64,000 nt of DNA from Nocardioides sp. URHA0020 (GTDB lineage Bacteria; Actinomycetota; Actinomycetes; Propionibacteriales; Nocardioidaceae): the NCBI RefSeq assembly GCF_000620705.1, contig NZ_KK211169.1:186001-250000 (forward strand), in the 5' to 3' direction. Within the stretch, counting starts at the first letter, position 1; every line of letters starts with the position of its first letter. This document shows positions 1 through 7,735 of this stretch, piece by piece. Under the pieces are notes generated by a model. It was not told where the DNA came from and made no database searches. It saw only the letters and a list, made by a program, of their open reading frames with translations. Both the position numbers and the translations under genes were made by a program.

Positions 1-1614
1 TTCGACGTCGCCGACGACGGCGACCTGAAGGTCGTCGAGAAGCTCACCGTGAACTTCCCGTTCGACGGCAAGCACGGCATCTTCCGGTTCTGGGACACCG
101 AGGACCCGACCGCGCCGGACTCCCGCCGCATCCCGCACGACATCAAGGTCACCATGGACGGTCGTGACGTCGCCGTCGAGCTGTCACGGCAGTCCGGTGG
201 TCGCTACCGCGTCGCGCGGATCGGCGATGCGGACTCGACCGTGGAGCCCGGTGACCACGTCTACCGGATCAGCTACCGGATCGACGGCGTCCTCGAGCCG
301 GGCACCGACGGGTCCCGGACCCAGTTCTACTGGAACCTCATCCCGGCCGGCTGGGCCCAGGCCATCACCGCCGCCGACCTGACCGTCCGGCTGCCGGCCA
401 ACGCCCAGGACGTCCAGTGCGCCGTCGGCTCCGACACCAACGGCTGCACCGTCGAGGGCGCCGGGACCACCAAGCTCCACGTCACCGCGGCCAACCTCGC
501 CCCGCGCACGCCCGTGACCCTCAAGACCGGCCTCGACATGGCGACGCCCGCCGCGGGCGGCACCCTCCCGTGGCCGCGCCGCTTCGACGCCGTCTTCGGC
601 CCGACCGTAGCCGGCCTCGGCGCCGTCCTCCTCCTGTCCTTCCTCGTCGCGCTCCTGGGGCTGTACCTCGCCAAGCGCGCGGCCGAGCGGGACCCGCAGT
701 TCCCCCTGATGTACGCGCCACCCGAGGGCGTCGGGCCCGCCCAGGCGGCGTACCTCGTGACGGAGCAGGTCGGCGACGAGCAGTACGTCGCCACCCTGAT
801 GTACGCCGCCGAGAAGGGCGCGATCGACCTCGACCGCTCCGACGCGGCGTGGACGATCAAGGACAAGAACGGCGCTGAGGGCTGGGCCGGTCTCGACCCC
901 GTCACCTCCGGCGTCGCGCACCTGCTCGGCGGACCGGGCACGTCGTTCGTGGCCGCACCCAAGGACGTCGAGGCCGGCAAGCGCCTCAAGAGCGAGATGT
1001 CGACCTTCGAGTCCAGCACGAAGTCGTGGGCGTCCTCCGCCGGGCTGATGACCACCAGCGGTCTGGGCGGATTCGGCCCGATCGTGATCGGCGCGTGCTT
1101 CATCGGCGTCATCGCGATCGCGATCTGGAACCCGCTCGACATGTCCATCGTCGGGCTCGTCCTCGGCGCCTTCGCGATCTTCGCCGCCTCCCTCGCGGCG
1201 CCCGGCTCCGGGACCCGGCGCACCAGGACGGGGCGTGACCTGTGGTCGCGCGCCGGCGGGTTCAGGCGGATCCTGTCGACCCCGTCCGCCGTCGACCGCT
1301 TCGACTTCTCGGGACGCCAGGAGCTCTACACGGCGTACATCCCCTGGGCGGTCGCCTTCGGGTGCGCCGACGAGTGGGCCGAGAAGTACCGCACCGAGAT
1401 GGCCACCGAGCCGCCCGTCCCGTCGTACTTCGGCGGGGCGTACGCCGGTGCGTACGCCGGCTCCGCCGTCTCGTCGATGGTCTCCGACTTCAACAGCACC
1501 GTCAGCTCCGCCATCTCGTCGTACGAAGCGACCCAAAGCTCCTCCTCGTCCTCCAGCGGCGGCGGGTTCTCGGGTGGCGGCGGAGGCGGCGGTGGTGGCG
1601 GCGGCTCCTGGTGA
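1..1614 (+). CDS. DUF2207 domain membrane protein (5' end outside window)
   Basis: The reading frame is open from base 1, and its first residues (a D-G-D-L-K-V-V-E-K pattern) fit the start of a DUF2207 domain, so the true start lies upstream; 537 residues are visible. An extracellular beta-rich domain is followed by a membrane helix at about residues 201-223, a cytoplasmic region, two more helices near 358-401, and a Ser-rich then Gly-rich tail ending in G-G-S-W (about 510-537). This is the usual plan of DUF2207 proteins, whose biochemical role is unknown. The lemA gene follows 40 bases downstream on the same strand, the common pairing for this family, so a joint envelope function is likely. 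The GTG at 49 is not a credible start because it would cut the domain. Confidence 0.85.
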   Translation, partial: FDVADDGDLKVVEKLTVNFPFDGKHGIFRFWDTEDPTAPDSRRIPHDIKVTMDGRDVAVELSRQSGGRYRVARIGDADSTVEPGDHVYRISYRIDGVLEPGTDGSRTQFYWNLIPAGWAQAITAADLTVRLPANAQDVQCAVGSDTNGCTVEGAGTTKLHVTAANLAPRTPVTLKTGLDMATPAAGGTLPWPRRFDAVFGPTVAGLGAVLLLSFLVALLGLYLAKRAAERDPQFPLMYAPPEGVGPAQAAYLVTEQVGDEQYVATLMYAAEKGAIDLDRSDAAWTIKDKNGAEGWAGLDPVTSGVAHLLGGPGTSFVAAPKDVEAGKRLKSEMSTFESSTKSWASSAGLMTTSGLGGFGPIVIGACFIGVIAIAIWNPLDMSIVGLVLGAFAIFAASLAAPGSGTRRTRTGRDLWSRAGGFRRILSTPSAVDRFDFSGRQELYTAYIPWAVAFGCADEWAEKYRTEMATEPPVPSYFGGAYAGAYAGSAVSSMVSDFNSTVSSAISSYEATQSSSSSSSGGGFSGGGGGGGGGGGSW

Positions 1615-1654
1615 CCCCGATACTTTCCAGCACGCCATGAACTGAGGAGTTCAC

Positions 1655-2215
1655 ATGCTCATCGCCATCATCGTCATCGTGGTGCTCGTCGCCGTCGTCG
1701 GCTTCGTCGTCGTCGGCTTCAACAAGCTGCGCACCACCGACATCGGAGCCCAGGAGGCGCTCGGCGGCATCGACGTCCAGCTGACGCGGCGCGCCGACCT
1801 GATCCCCAACCTCGTCGAGACGGTCAAGGGCTACGCCGCGCACGAGAGCGGCGTCTTCGAGGAGGTCACGAAGGCGCGTGCCGCCGTCACCGCCGCCGCG
1901 AAGGGCGACGACGTGCCGGCCAAGGCCGCCGCCGACGCCCAGCTGAGCCAGGCCCTGGTCAGGGTCAACGCCGTCGCCGAGGCCTACCCCGACCTCAAGG
2001 CGAACACCAACTTCCTCGACCTGCAGCAGCAGCTCGCGGCGACCGAGGACCAGATCTCCTTCGCCCGCCAGTACTACAACGACGCGGTCGCGACGCTCAA
2101 CAAGCTGACCCAGACCATCCCGTGGATGTTCCTCACCGGCATCGCCAACGTCCACAAGCGCGACTTCTACGAGGCTCCCGCCGGGCAGGACGTCGCGCCG
2201 CAGGTCGAGTTCTGA
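1655..2215 (+). CDS. LemA family protein
   Basis: A 186-residue protein with one amino-terminal membrane helix (residues 1-22) followed by a helical domain with the LemA signature: an R-R-x-D-L-I-P-N-L-V-E motif near residues 46-56, then a coiled region and a conserved Y-Y-N-D-A-V segment near 147-152. The topology suggests a membrane-anchored helical bundle. A GAGGAG ribosome site lies about 8 bases before the ATG. It follows the DUF2207 gene closely and probably shares its transcript. Family function is not established. A perfect hairpin sits just after the stop. Confidence 0.92.
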   Translation: MLIAIIVIVVLVAVVGFVVVGFNKLRTTDIGAQEALGGIDVQLTRRADLIPNLVETVKGYAAHESGVFEEVTKARAAVTAAAKGDDVPAKAAADAQLSQALVRVNAVAEAYPDLKANTNFLDLQQQLAATEDQISFARQYYNDAVATLNKLTQTIPWMFLTGIANVHKRDFYEAPAGQDVAPQVEF

Positions 2216-2222
2216 GCCCGCA

Positions 2223-2255
2223 GGTCTCGAGGCTCGCGACCCGAGCCTCGAGACC
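2223..2255. terminator. Perfect inverted repeat between convergent lemA and aldo/keto reductase genes
   Basis: Two perfect 14-base arms (GGTCTCGAGGCTCG at 2223-2236 and its complement at 2242-2255) enclose a 5-base loop. It lies between two converging genes, so it can serve as a terminator for both, although no U-tract follows. The arm differs by one base from the GGTTTCGAGGCTCG arm in the repeat array at 5018-5740, so it may be a solo member of that repeat family. Confidence 0.7.
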
Positions 2256-2263
2256 ACCACACG

Positions 2264-3121
2264 TCAGCCCAGGGCCGACAGCGCGTCGAACTCCTCGTCG
2301 GTCAGCTCGATGCCGGCGGCGGCGGTGTTGGACTCCAGGTGCGCGAGGCTCGACGTGCCCGGGATGGGAAGCACCACCGGTGAGCGACGCAGCAGCCACG
2401 CGAGCGCCAGCTGAGACGGCGTCGCGCCGTGGTCGACGGCGGCCTGGGCGAGCGGGCCGTCCTCCTTCGAGAGCTGCCCGGTCGCCAGCGGGAACCACGG
2501 GATGAAGCCGATAGCCTCCGCCTCGCAGTAGTCCAGCACGTCCTCGGCGCTGCGGTTGGCGAGGTTGTAGAGGTTCTGCACGGTGGTGATCTCGGCGATC
2601 TCGCGCGCCGCCTTGATCTGCTCGACGCTCACCTCGGACAGGCCGATGTGGCGGATCTTCCCCTCGTCCTGCAGCGCCTTGAACTCGCCGACCTGGTCCT
2701 CCAGGGGGTACGCCGTGTCGATGCGGTGCAGCTGGTAGAGGTCGATCGTCTCGACGCCGAGGCGGCGCAGGCTCAGCTCGCACTGCTGGCGCAGGTACGG
2801 CGGGTAGCCGAGCTGCGTCCAGACGCCGGGTCCCTGCCGGGTCAGGCCCGACTTGGTCGCGATGACCACCTCGTCGGCGTACGGGTGGAGTGCGTCCTTG
2901 AGCAGCTGCTCGGCGGTCTCGGGCCCGTAGGAGTCGGCCGTGTCGAAGAAGGTGATCCCGAGCTCGACGGTCCGGCGGAGCACGGCGAGCGCGGCGTCGT
3001 GGTCCTTGGCCGGCCCCCACACGCCCTCGCCGGGCAGCTGCATGGTGCCGTAGCCGAGGCGCACGACCGGCAGGTCGCCGCCGATGTCGAAGGTGCCCGA
3101 GCTGCTTGCGATGTTGGTCAT
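2264..3121 (-). CDS. Aldo/keto reductase
   Basis: A 285-residue NADPH-dependent oxidoreductase of the aldo/keto reductase superfamily, with a TIM-barrel layout. The catalytic tetrad is visible as Asp and Tyr in F-D-T-A-D-S-Y-G, Lys in A-T-K-S-G and His in Y-Q-L-H-R. The late I-P-G-T segment that contacts the cofactor phosphate is also present. Length is normal for the family. It probably reduces a small aldehyde or ketone, but the substrate cannot be read from the sequence. It is a single gene on the minus strand, divergent from the diiron-type enzyme gene. Confidence 0.9.
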   Translation of the reverse strand: MTNIASSSGTFDIGGDLPVVRLGYGTMQLPGEGVWGPAKDHDAALAVLRRTVELGITFFDTADSYGPETAEQLLKDALHPYADEVVIATKSGLTRQGPGVWTQLGYPPYLRQQCELSLRRLGVETIDLYQLHRIDTAYPLEDQVGEFKALQDEGKIRHIGLSEVSVEQIKAAREIAEITTVQNLYNLANRSAEDVLDYCEAEAIGFIPWFPLATGQLSKEDGPLAQAAVDHGATPSQLALAWLLRRSPVVLPIPGTSSLAHLESNTAAAGIELTDEEFDALSALG

Positions 3122-3188
3122 GCCCCATTCGTACTACCTCGCCCAAGCAGGTGGGAGTGCGTCTCGTCGAGGCGGGTACCTCGCAGGC

Positions 3189-4145
3189 ATGGACCTGCCG
3201 ACCCCACGCGGAGCCCTGACCGAGACCCTGTTCGGCGCCCTGCGCTCGGGCGACGACTTCTTCGCCGTTCTCTCCTCCCTGCCGGAGGCGACGCCCGACG
3301 ACGCCGCGCTCGCCCTGTGGACGCTGCACCAGCTGCACTACCGCGACCTGACCGGGGTGCCCGAGGACCTCGAGTGGGACCCGCAGCTGCTCCGCGCGCG
3401 TGCCGTCCTCGAGCGCGACCTCGAGCAGCGGCTGCGTGCGCGGTACACCCCGCCGAGCGGCGTCAGCTTCACCGACGACCTCTTCGACTGGGTCGCCGAG
3501 CACGACGGCGCGTCGCTCGCGACGCACGTGCACCGCGACGCGACGCGCGAGCAGGTGCTGGAGCTGACCCGGGTCCGCTCGATCTACCACCTCATGGAGT
3601 CCGACCCGACCGTGTGGGTGCTGCCGCGGCTCGGCGTACGCGCCAAGGCCGGCCTGATGGAGCTGCTGTACGACGAGTACGGCGCGGGCAACCCGAACCG
3701 GCTGCACCACCACCTCTTCGCCCGGGGCATGGAGGCCAGCGGCCTCGACGCGTCGTACGGCACCTACATCGACGAGGCGCCGCTGGAGGTCCTCGAGCAG
3801 AACAACGCGATGACCCTCTTCGGGCTCCACCGTCGGCTGCGCGGCGCGGCGCTGGGCCACCTCGCGTCCTTCGAGGCGACCAGCTCGCTGCCGTCGCGCC
3901 GGATGGTCCAGGGCCTGGAGCGGCTCGGGCTGCCGCAGGAGCTCGTCGACTACTACGCCGAGCACATCGAGGCGGACGCCGTGCACGAGCAGCTCGCGGT
4001 CCACGTGATCTGCCAGGCGCTGCTGGACGAGGACCCCCGGCTCGAGGCCGACCTGTGGTTCGGTGCCTTCACGTGCCTCGACCTCGAGGACCGCTTCGCC
4101 CGCTCGATGCTCAGCCGTTGGGAGATCGAGGAGGCCGTGGCATGA
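3189..4145 (+). CDS. Iron-containing redox enzyme (haem-oxygenase-like diiron fold)
   Basis: A 318-residue protein resembling the iron-containing redox enzyme family, whose members have the haem-oxygenase-like helical fold and often bind two iron atoms (for example UndA and SznF). The segment Y-D-E-Y-G-A-G-N-P-N-R-L-H-H-H near residues 160-175 carries Glu and His residues typical of the metal site, with another E and H cluster near 255-270. An upstream ATG at 3084 would run into the divergent reductase gene, so the start at 3189 is chosen. The stop overlaps the start of the CDGSH gene, which suggests co-translation and a shared redox role. The substrate is unknown. Confidence 0.8.
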   Translation: MDLPTPRGALTETLFGALRSGDDFFAVLSSLPEATPDDAALALWTLHQLHYRDLTGVPEDLEWDPQLLRARAVLERDLEQRLRARYTPPSGVSFTDDLFDWVAEHDGASLATHVHRDATREQVLELTRVRSIYHLMESDPTVWVLPRLGVRAKAGLMELLYDEYGAGNPNRLHHHLFARGMEASGLDASYGTYIDEAPLEVLEQNNAMTLFGLHRRLRGAALGHLASFEATSSLPSRRMVQGLERLGLPQELVDYYAEHIEADAVHEQLAVHVICQALLDEDPRLEADLWFGAFTCLDLEDRFARSMLSRWEIEEAVA

Positions 4146-4345
4146 CGATCGAGCATCCCGAGGCGATCCTCTGTCCCGGCGGCCCGATGCTGCTGCGCGG
4201 CAACCACGCCATCGAGGACCCCGACGGGCTGGCGCACGGGACGACGCGCCCGGTCTCGGCGGTCTGCCGCTGCTTGAAGTCGGCGTCGCTGCCGTGGTGC
4301 GACGGCACCCACAAGGTGCTGCCGGCCGAGCTGCGACCGAGCTAG
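4142..4345 (+). CDS. CDGSH-type iron-sulfur protein
   Basis: A small 67-residue protein with the CDGSH zinc-finger-like signature C-R-C-L-K-S-A-S-L-P-W-C-D-G-T-H. Its three cysteines and one histidine bind a redox-active [2Fe-2S] cluster in this family. It starts inside the stop codon of the diiron-type enzyme (ATGA overlap), so it is a likely electron donor or partner for that enzyme; this link is inferred from position. Its TAG stop overlaps the stop of the convergent methyltransferase gene within a CTAG at 4342-4345. Confidence 0.9.
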   Translation: MTIEHPEAILCPGGPMLLRGNHAIEDPDGLAHGTTRPVSAVCRCLKSASLPWCDGTHKVLPAELRPS

Positions 4346-4965
4346 AGCCGGTCGATCCGCACCAGGACGCCGCGCTCGTGCCAGCGGACCTCGGTCACGG
4401 CGAGGTCGTCGCCGCGCAGGCGCTCGCGCACCGCGTCGACCTGCTCGACGGTGCCGATCTGCAGGAGCAGCGACCCGGCAGGCATCAGGTGCAGCCGGGC
4501 CGTGTCGATGCAGTCCCAGGCGATGTCCATGCCGTCGTCGCCGCCGTCGATCGCCAGGAGCGGGTCCTCGGGGTAGCGGCCGGTCTCGGTGCGTCGTACC
4601 CACGGCGGGTCGGCGATCACCACCGCGAACCGCTCGCGGTCGCGCACCATCTCGTCGATCCGGCCCTCGCGGATCTCGACGCGCTCGGCCACCCCGGCGG
4701 CCGCCGCGTTGCGGCGGGCGTAGTCGCACGCGACCGGGTCGAGGTCGACGCAGACCAGCTCGCGGTCGTTGTCGGCGATCGCCAGCAGCCCGATCTGACC
4801 GGCGCCGGAGCACAGCTCCAGGACGCGACCCGCAGGTCCGGCCGCCAGGATCTCGGCGGCCCAGTCGGACTGCGCCGCCGTCCACGGCCGCGGCCGCAGG
4901 ACCCGGTCGTCGAAGGCGATGGTGAGTCGGCCGAACTCCATGGCCTCGGTGCTGACGGTGCTCAT
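4342..4965 (-). CDS. Class I SAM-dependent methyltransferase (HemK/RsmC-like)
   Basis: A 207-residue methyltransferase. The SAM-binding motif I is V-L-E-L-C-S-G-A-G-Q-I-G near residues 49-60, the acidic residue after strand 2 is in V-C-V-D-L-D-P, and the post-strand-4 motif I-A-D-P-P-W-V resembles the N-P-P-Y motif of enzymes that methylate amide or exocyclic amino groups. The target (protein glutamine or RNA base) cannot be assigned. It converges on the CDGSH gene with a four-base overlap. The large repeat array lies upstream of its start. Confidence 0.82.
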   Translation of the reverse strand: MSTVSTEAMEFGRLTIAFDDRVLRPRPWTAAQSDWAAEILAAGPAGRVLELCSGAGQIGLLAIADNDRELVCVDLDPVACDYARRNAAAAGVAERVEIREGRIDEMVRDRERFAVVIADPPWVRRTETGRYPEDPLLAIDGGDDGMDIAWDCIDTARLHLMPAGSLLLQIGTVEQVDAVRERLRGDDLAVTEVRWHERGVLVRIDRL

Positions 4966-5017
4966 GCGGGGGGCGGTACCCCCCCGACGGCCCGGTCACT
5001 CCCCCCGCGCGGATGAC

Positions 5018-5740
5018 CCGGTGGTTGAGGTGTGAGGGCCGTTAGGCCCCGAGCCTCGAAACCACCCTGTCTGGCGAGGGTGGTTTCGAGGCTCGCCGCT
5101 AGCGCGGCTCGCACCTCAACCACCGTGGGTGGCTCGCTGTCCCGCCACCGGGGGTGGTCCGGTGGTTGAGGTGTGAGGGCCGCCAGGCCCGAGCCTCGAA
5201 ACCACCCTGACTGGCGATGGTGGTTTCGAGGCTCGCCGCTAGCGCGGCTCGCACCTCAACCACCGTCCGGCTCGCACCTCAACCACCGTCCGGCTCGCAC
5301 CTCAACCACCGTTGGGTGGCTCGCCGTCCCACCACCGGGGGGGGTCCGGTGGTTGAGGTGTGAGGGCCGCCAGGCCCGAGCCTCGAAACCACGCTGTCTG
5401 GCGATGGTGGTTTCGAGGCTCGCCGCTAGCGCGGCTCGCGCCTCAACCACCGTCCGGCTCGCACCTCAACCACCGTCCGGCTCGCACCTCAACCACCGTT
5501 GGGTGGCTCGCCGTCCCACCACCGGGGGTGGTCCGGTGGTTGAGGTGTGAGGGCCGCCAGGCCCGAGCCCCGAAACCACCCTGACTGGCGATGGTGGTTT
5601 CGAGGCTCGCCGCTAGCGCGGCTCGCGCCTCAACCACCGTCCGGCTCGCACCTCAACCACTGTCCGGCTCGCGCCTCAACCACTGTCCGGCTCGCGCCTC
5701 AACCACCGTCCGGCTCGCAGCTCGACCACCGTCGAGGCGT
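5018..5740. repeat. Nested tandem and inverted repeat array
   Basis: Four head-to-tail units start at 5018, 5159, 5346 and 5533, with periods of 141, 187 and 187 bases. Each unit begins with GGTGGTTGAGGTG and contains an inner inverted repeat (CGAGCCTCGAAACCACC, 12-base spacer, then its complement). It then carries a run of a 23-base subrepeat ending CACCTCAACCACC, which is the complement of the unit's opening. The subrepeat occurs 1, 3, 3 and 5 times in successive units, and the 46-base difference between the first and later periods equals two subrepeats. Frames read through it, but only as low-complexity translations, so it is treated as non-coding. It fills the gap between the methyltransferase and alkB-like genes; its function is unknown. 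Confidence 0.93.
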
Positions 5741-5754
5741 GCCTCGGGCTCGGG

Positions 5755-6369
5755 TCAGAAGACGTTCAGGGGCCGGAACTGCACGGAGACCCGTGGACCG
5801 GCGTGCGCCACCTTGGGTACGGCGTGCTCCCACGTGCGCTGGCACGAGCCGCCCATCACGAGGAGGTCGCCGTGGCTCATCTCCAGCGAGATCGAGGCAC
5901 CGCCCACCCGCGGCCGCAGCGCGAGCCGACGCGGGTCGCCGAGGGACACGATCGCGACCATCGTGTCGTGGGTCTTGCCGCGCCCGATGGTGTCGCCGTG
6001 CCACGCCACGCTGTCGCGCCCATCGCGGTAGTAGCAGCAGCCGGCCGTCACGAACGGCTCACCGAGCTCGGGGCGGTAGTACGCCGACAGCGCGCCGCGC
6101 GCCCGGGCGAGCGCCGGGTGGGGGAGCGGCTCGCCGACGCCGTACGTGTGCAGCAGCCGGGGTACGGCGACCTCGCGGTCGTACATCTGCCGTCGCTCCG
6201 CACGCCACGGCACGTCACGCACCATCGACGCGAAGACCTCGTCGGCCTCCGGCAGCCAGGCCGGGACCACGTCGACCCAGGCGCCCCGGGTCAGCTCACG
6301 TCGTACGACGCCCTCGAAGGTCGGCGCCTCGACGGTCGGCGCCCCGAACAGCGAACCCTGGAAGTCCAT
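5755..6369 (-). CDS. AlkB-like 2-oxoglutarate/Fe(II) dioxygenase
   Basis: A 204-residue protein of the AlkB group, which repairs alkylated DNA or RNA bases by oxidative demethylation using Fe(II) and 2-oxoglutarate. The iron ligands appear as H-x-D in A-W-H-G-D-T (about residues 139-141) and the distal His in T-W-E-H-A-V-P. The 2-oxoglutarate-binding arginine region is R-V-S-V-Q-F-R near the carboxy terminus. Length matches the family. A perfect LexA-type SOS box lies 13 bases before the ATG, and a TAGCCT -10-like hexamer six bases before it suggests a leaderless, damage-inducible mRNA. Activity on DNA is inferred. Confidence 0.9.
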   Translation of the reverse strand: MDFQGSLFGAPTVEAPTFEGVVRRELTRGAWVDVVPAWLPEADEVFASMVRDVPWRAERRQMYDREVAVPRLLHTYGVGEPLPHPALARARGALSAYYRPELGEPFVTAGCCYYRDGRDSVAWHGDTIGRGKTHDTMVAIVSLGDPRRLALRPRVGGASISLEMSHGDLLVMGGSCQRTWEHAVPKVAHAGPRVSVQFRPLNVF

Positions 6370-6382
6370 GCCCCCAGGCTAG

Positions 6383-6398
6383 TCGAACACGTGTTCGA
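6383..6398. promoter_or_regulatory. LexA (SOS) box upstream of the AlkB-like gene
   Basis: TCGAACACGTGTTCGA is a perfect 16-base palindrome. It matches the actinobacterial LexA operator pattern (CGAAC, four bases, GTTCG). It lies directly upstream of the -10-like TAGCCT (minus strand, 6376-6381), where bound LexA would block RNA polymerase. It falls between the end of the SRPBCC gene and the start of the AlkB-like gene. Confidence 0.9.
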
Positions 6399-6400
6399 TG

Positions 6401-6841
6401 TCAGGCCCGTTCGGCCAGTGTCCTTCGGAGCTGCTCGACCGTCTCGTCGGCGACCTTGTCGAGCTTGCCGCGCAGCACCAGCGGCGCCACCAGGTTGAGC
6501 AGCCGGCCGAAGTCGAAGTCGGCCCGGTAGTGCACCTCGGTGCTCGCACCGCCGGCGGCCGGGGTGAAGGTCATCGTGTCGGTGGCCGTGGCCGTCTTGT
6601 TGCGCCCGCGGAACTGCAGCCTCATCGGCCGCTCGAAGACGATCGTCTCGTACTCCAACGAGGTCCGCCGGCCCAGGAACTCCGAGGTGTTCGCGTACGT
6701 CGTGCCGACCCCGCCGTCACCGCCGGTCCGGGACGTCTCGACGGTCCCCGGGTCCCACTCGTTGGTGTGGGTGAAGTCGCCCAGGTAGTCGAAGACGGAC
6801 TCGATCGGGCGAGGGACGGTCAGCGTGCGCTCGACGTGCAT
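6401..6841 (-). CDS. SRPBCC family protein
   Basis: A 146-residue START/polyketide-cyclase-type ligand-binding protein. It has the typical opening V-E-R-T-L-T-V-P-R-P-I-E-S-V-F-D-Y-L-G-D and a carboxy-terminal amphipathic helix ending near E-Q-L-R-R-T-L. Such proteins bind hydrophobic small molecules in a helix-grip cavity, and no ligand can be named. The TAGGGT hexamer at 6848-6853 (minus strand), six bases from the ATG, suggests a leaderless mRNA. It lies upstream of the AlkB-like gene on the same strand, but the SOS box and a second -10-like hexamer between them argue for separate control of the latter. Confidence 0.85.
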   Translation of the reverse strand: MHVERTLTVPRPIESVFDYLGDFTHTNEWDPGTVETSRTGGDGGVGTTYANTSEFLGRRTSLEYETIVFERPMRLQFRGRNKTATATDTMTFTPAAGGASTEVHYRADFDFGRLLNLVAPLVLRGKLDKVADETVEQLRRTLAERA

Positions 6842-6979
6842 GATCCGACCCTACGGAGCCGCTCCACATCGCGATGCCGACGGCGAACGCTGCGACCAGG
6901 ACCCGTACCCGGGCGATCTCATGGTCATCCCAGGGTGATTCCGGTGGCGCTGCCGGCCCGGGCGCGCCAGGGTTGAGCC

Positions 6980-7735
6980 ATGACCGAGGCCGCCCCCACC
7001 TCGCCGCCTGCGGCGCGGGTCCGCAACCTGACCAAGACGTACGGCGCCGGCGCGGCGCAGGTCCGCGCCCTCGACGACGTGACCCTCGACATCGCGGCGG
7101 GTGAGTTCACCGCCGTGATGGGTCCCAGCGGCTCGGGCAAGTCCACGTTGATGCACTGCTGCGCGGCCCTCGACACGGCCGACTCCGGCTCCGTCTACAT
7201 CGGAGAGCAGGATCTGACCACGCTCAAGGACAAGGCCCTCACCCGGCTGCGCCGCGACGAGATCGGCTTCGTCTTCCAGTCCTTCAACCTGGTGCCGACG
7301 CTGTCCGCGGAGGAGAACATCACCCTTCCGATGTCGATCGCCGGCCGCAAGCCCGACCGGGCCTGGTACGACTCCGTCATCGCCACCGTCGGCCTCGGTG
7401 GCCGGCTCAAGCACAAGCCCAACGAGCTCTCCGGTGGCCAGCAGCAGCGGGTCGCGGTGGCCCGGGCGCTCGCCAGCCGACCGCGGATCGTCTTCGCCGA
7501 CGAGCCGACCGGCAACCTCGACTCACGCTCGGGCGCCGAGGTGCTCGAGCTGCTGCGTCGCAGCGCCGACGAGCACGGGCAGACGGTCGTGATGGTCACC
7601 CACGACCCGGTCGCGGCGGCGTACACCGACCGCGTGGTCTTCCTGGCCGACGGCCGCGTCGTCGACGAGCTGCGCGCCCCGACGCGCGAGCAGGTCCTCG
7701 ACGTCATGAACCGGATGGCCGAGCCGACCCCATGA
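6980..7735 (+). CDS. ABC transporter ATP-binding protein (MacB/LolD type)
   Basis: A 251-residue ATPase with Walker A G-P-S-G-S-G-K-S-T at residues 48-56, Q-loop near 100, signature L-S-G-G-Q-Q-Q-R at 150-157, Walker B R-I-V-F-A-D-E-P at 169-176, D-loop and the V-T-H-D switch histidine. This is the subfamily that powers FtsX/MacB-type permeases, which act mechanically on the envelope or export lipoproteins, peptides or drugs. The stop overlaps the start of the permease gene by four bases (ATGA). A CAGGGT hexamer six bases before the ATG suggests a leaderless transcript. Confidence 0.95.
   Translation: MTEAAPTSPPAARVRNLTKTYGAGAAQVRALDDVTLDIAAGEFTAVMGPSGSGKSTLMHCCAALDTADSGSVYIGEQDLTTLKDKALTRLRRDEIGFVFQSFNLVPTLSAEENITLPMSIAGRKPDRAWYDSVIATVGLGGRLKHKPNELSGGQQQRVAVARALASRPRIVFADEPTGNLDSRSGAEVLELLRRSADEHGQTVVMVTHDPVAAAYTDRVVFLADGRVVDELRAPTREQVLDVMNRMAEPTP

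Noticed and set aside
3084-3188. Longer start of the diiron-type enzyme gene
   Set aside because: It overlaps the divergent aldo/keto reductase start and adds residues unlike the family.
5173-5584. Short protein-coding frames inside the repeat array
   Set aside because: They are repeated translations of the array on both strands, without ribosome sites or homology.
5018-5740. Possible CRISPR array
   Set aside because: The units are long, repeats are themselves palindromic and nested, there are no unique spacers of constant length and no cas genes.
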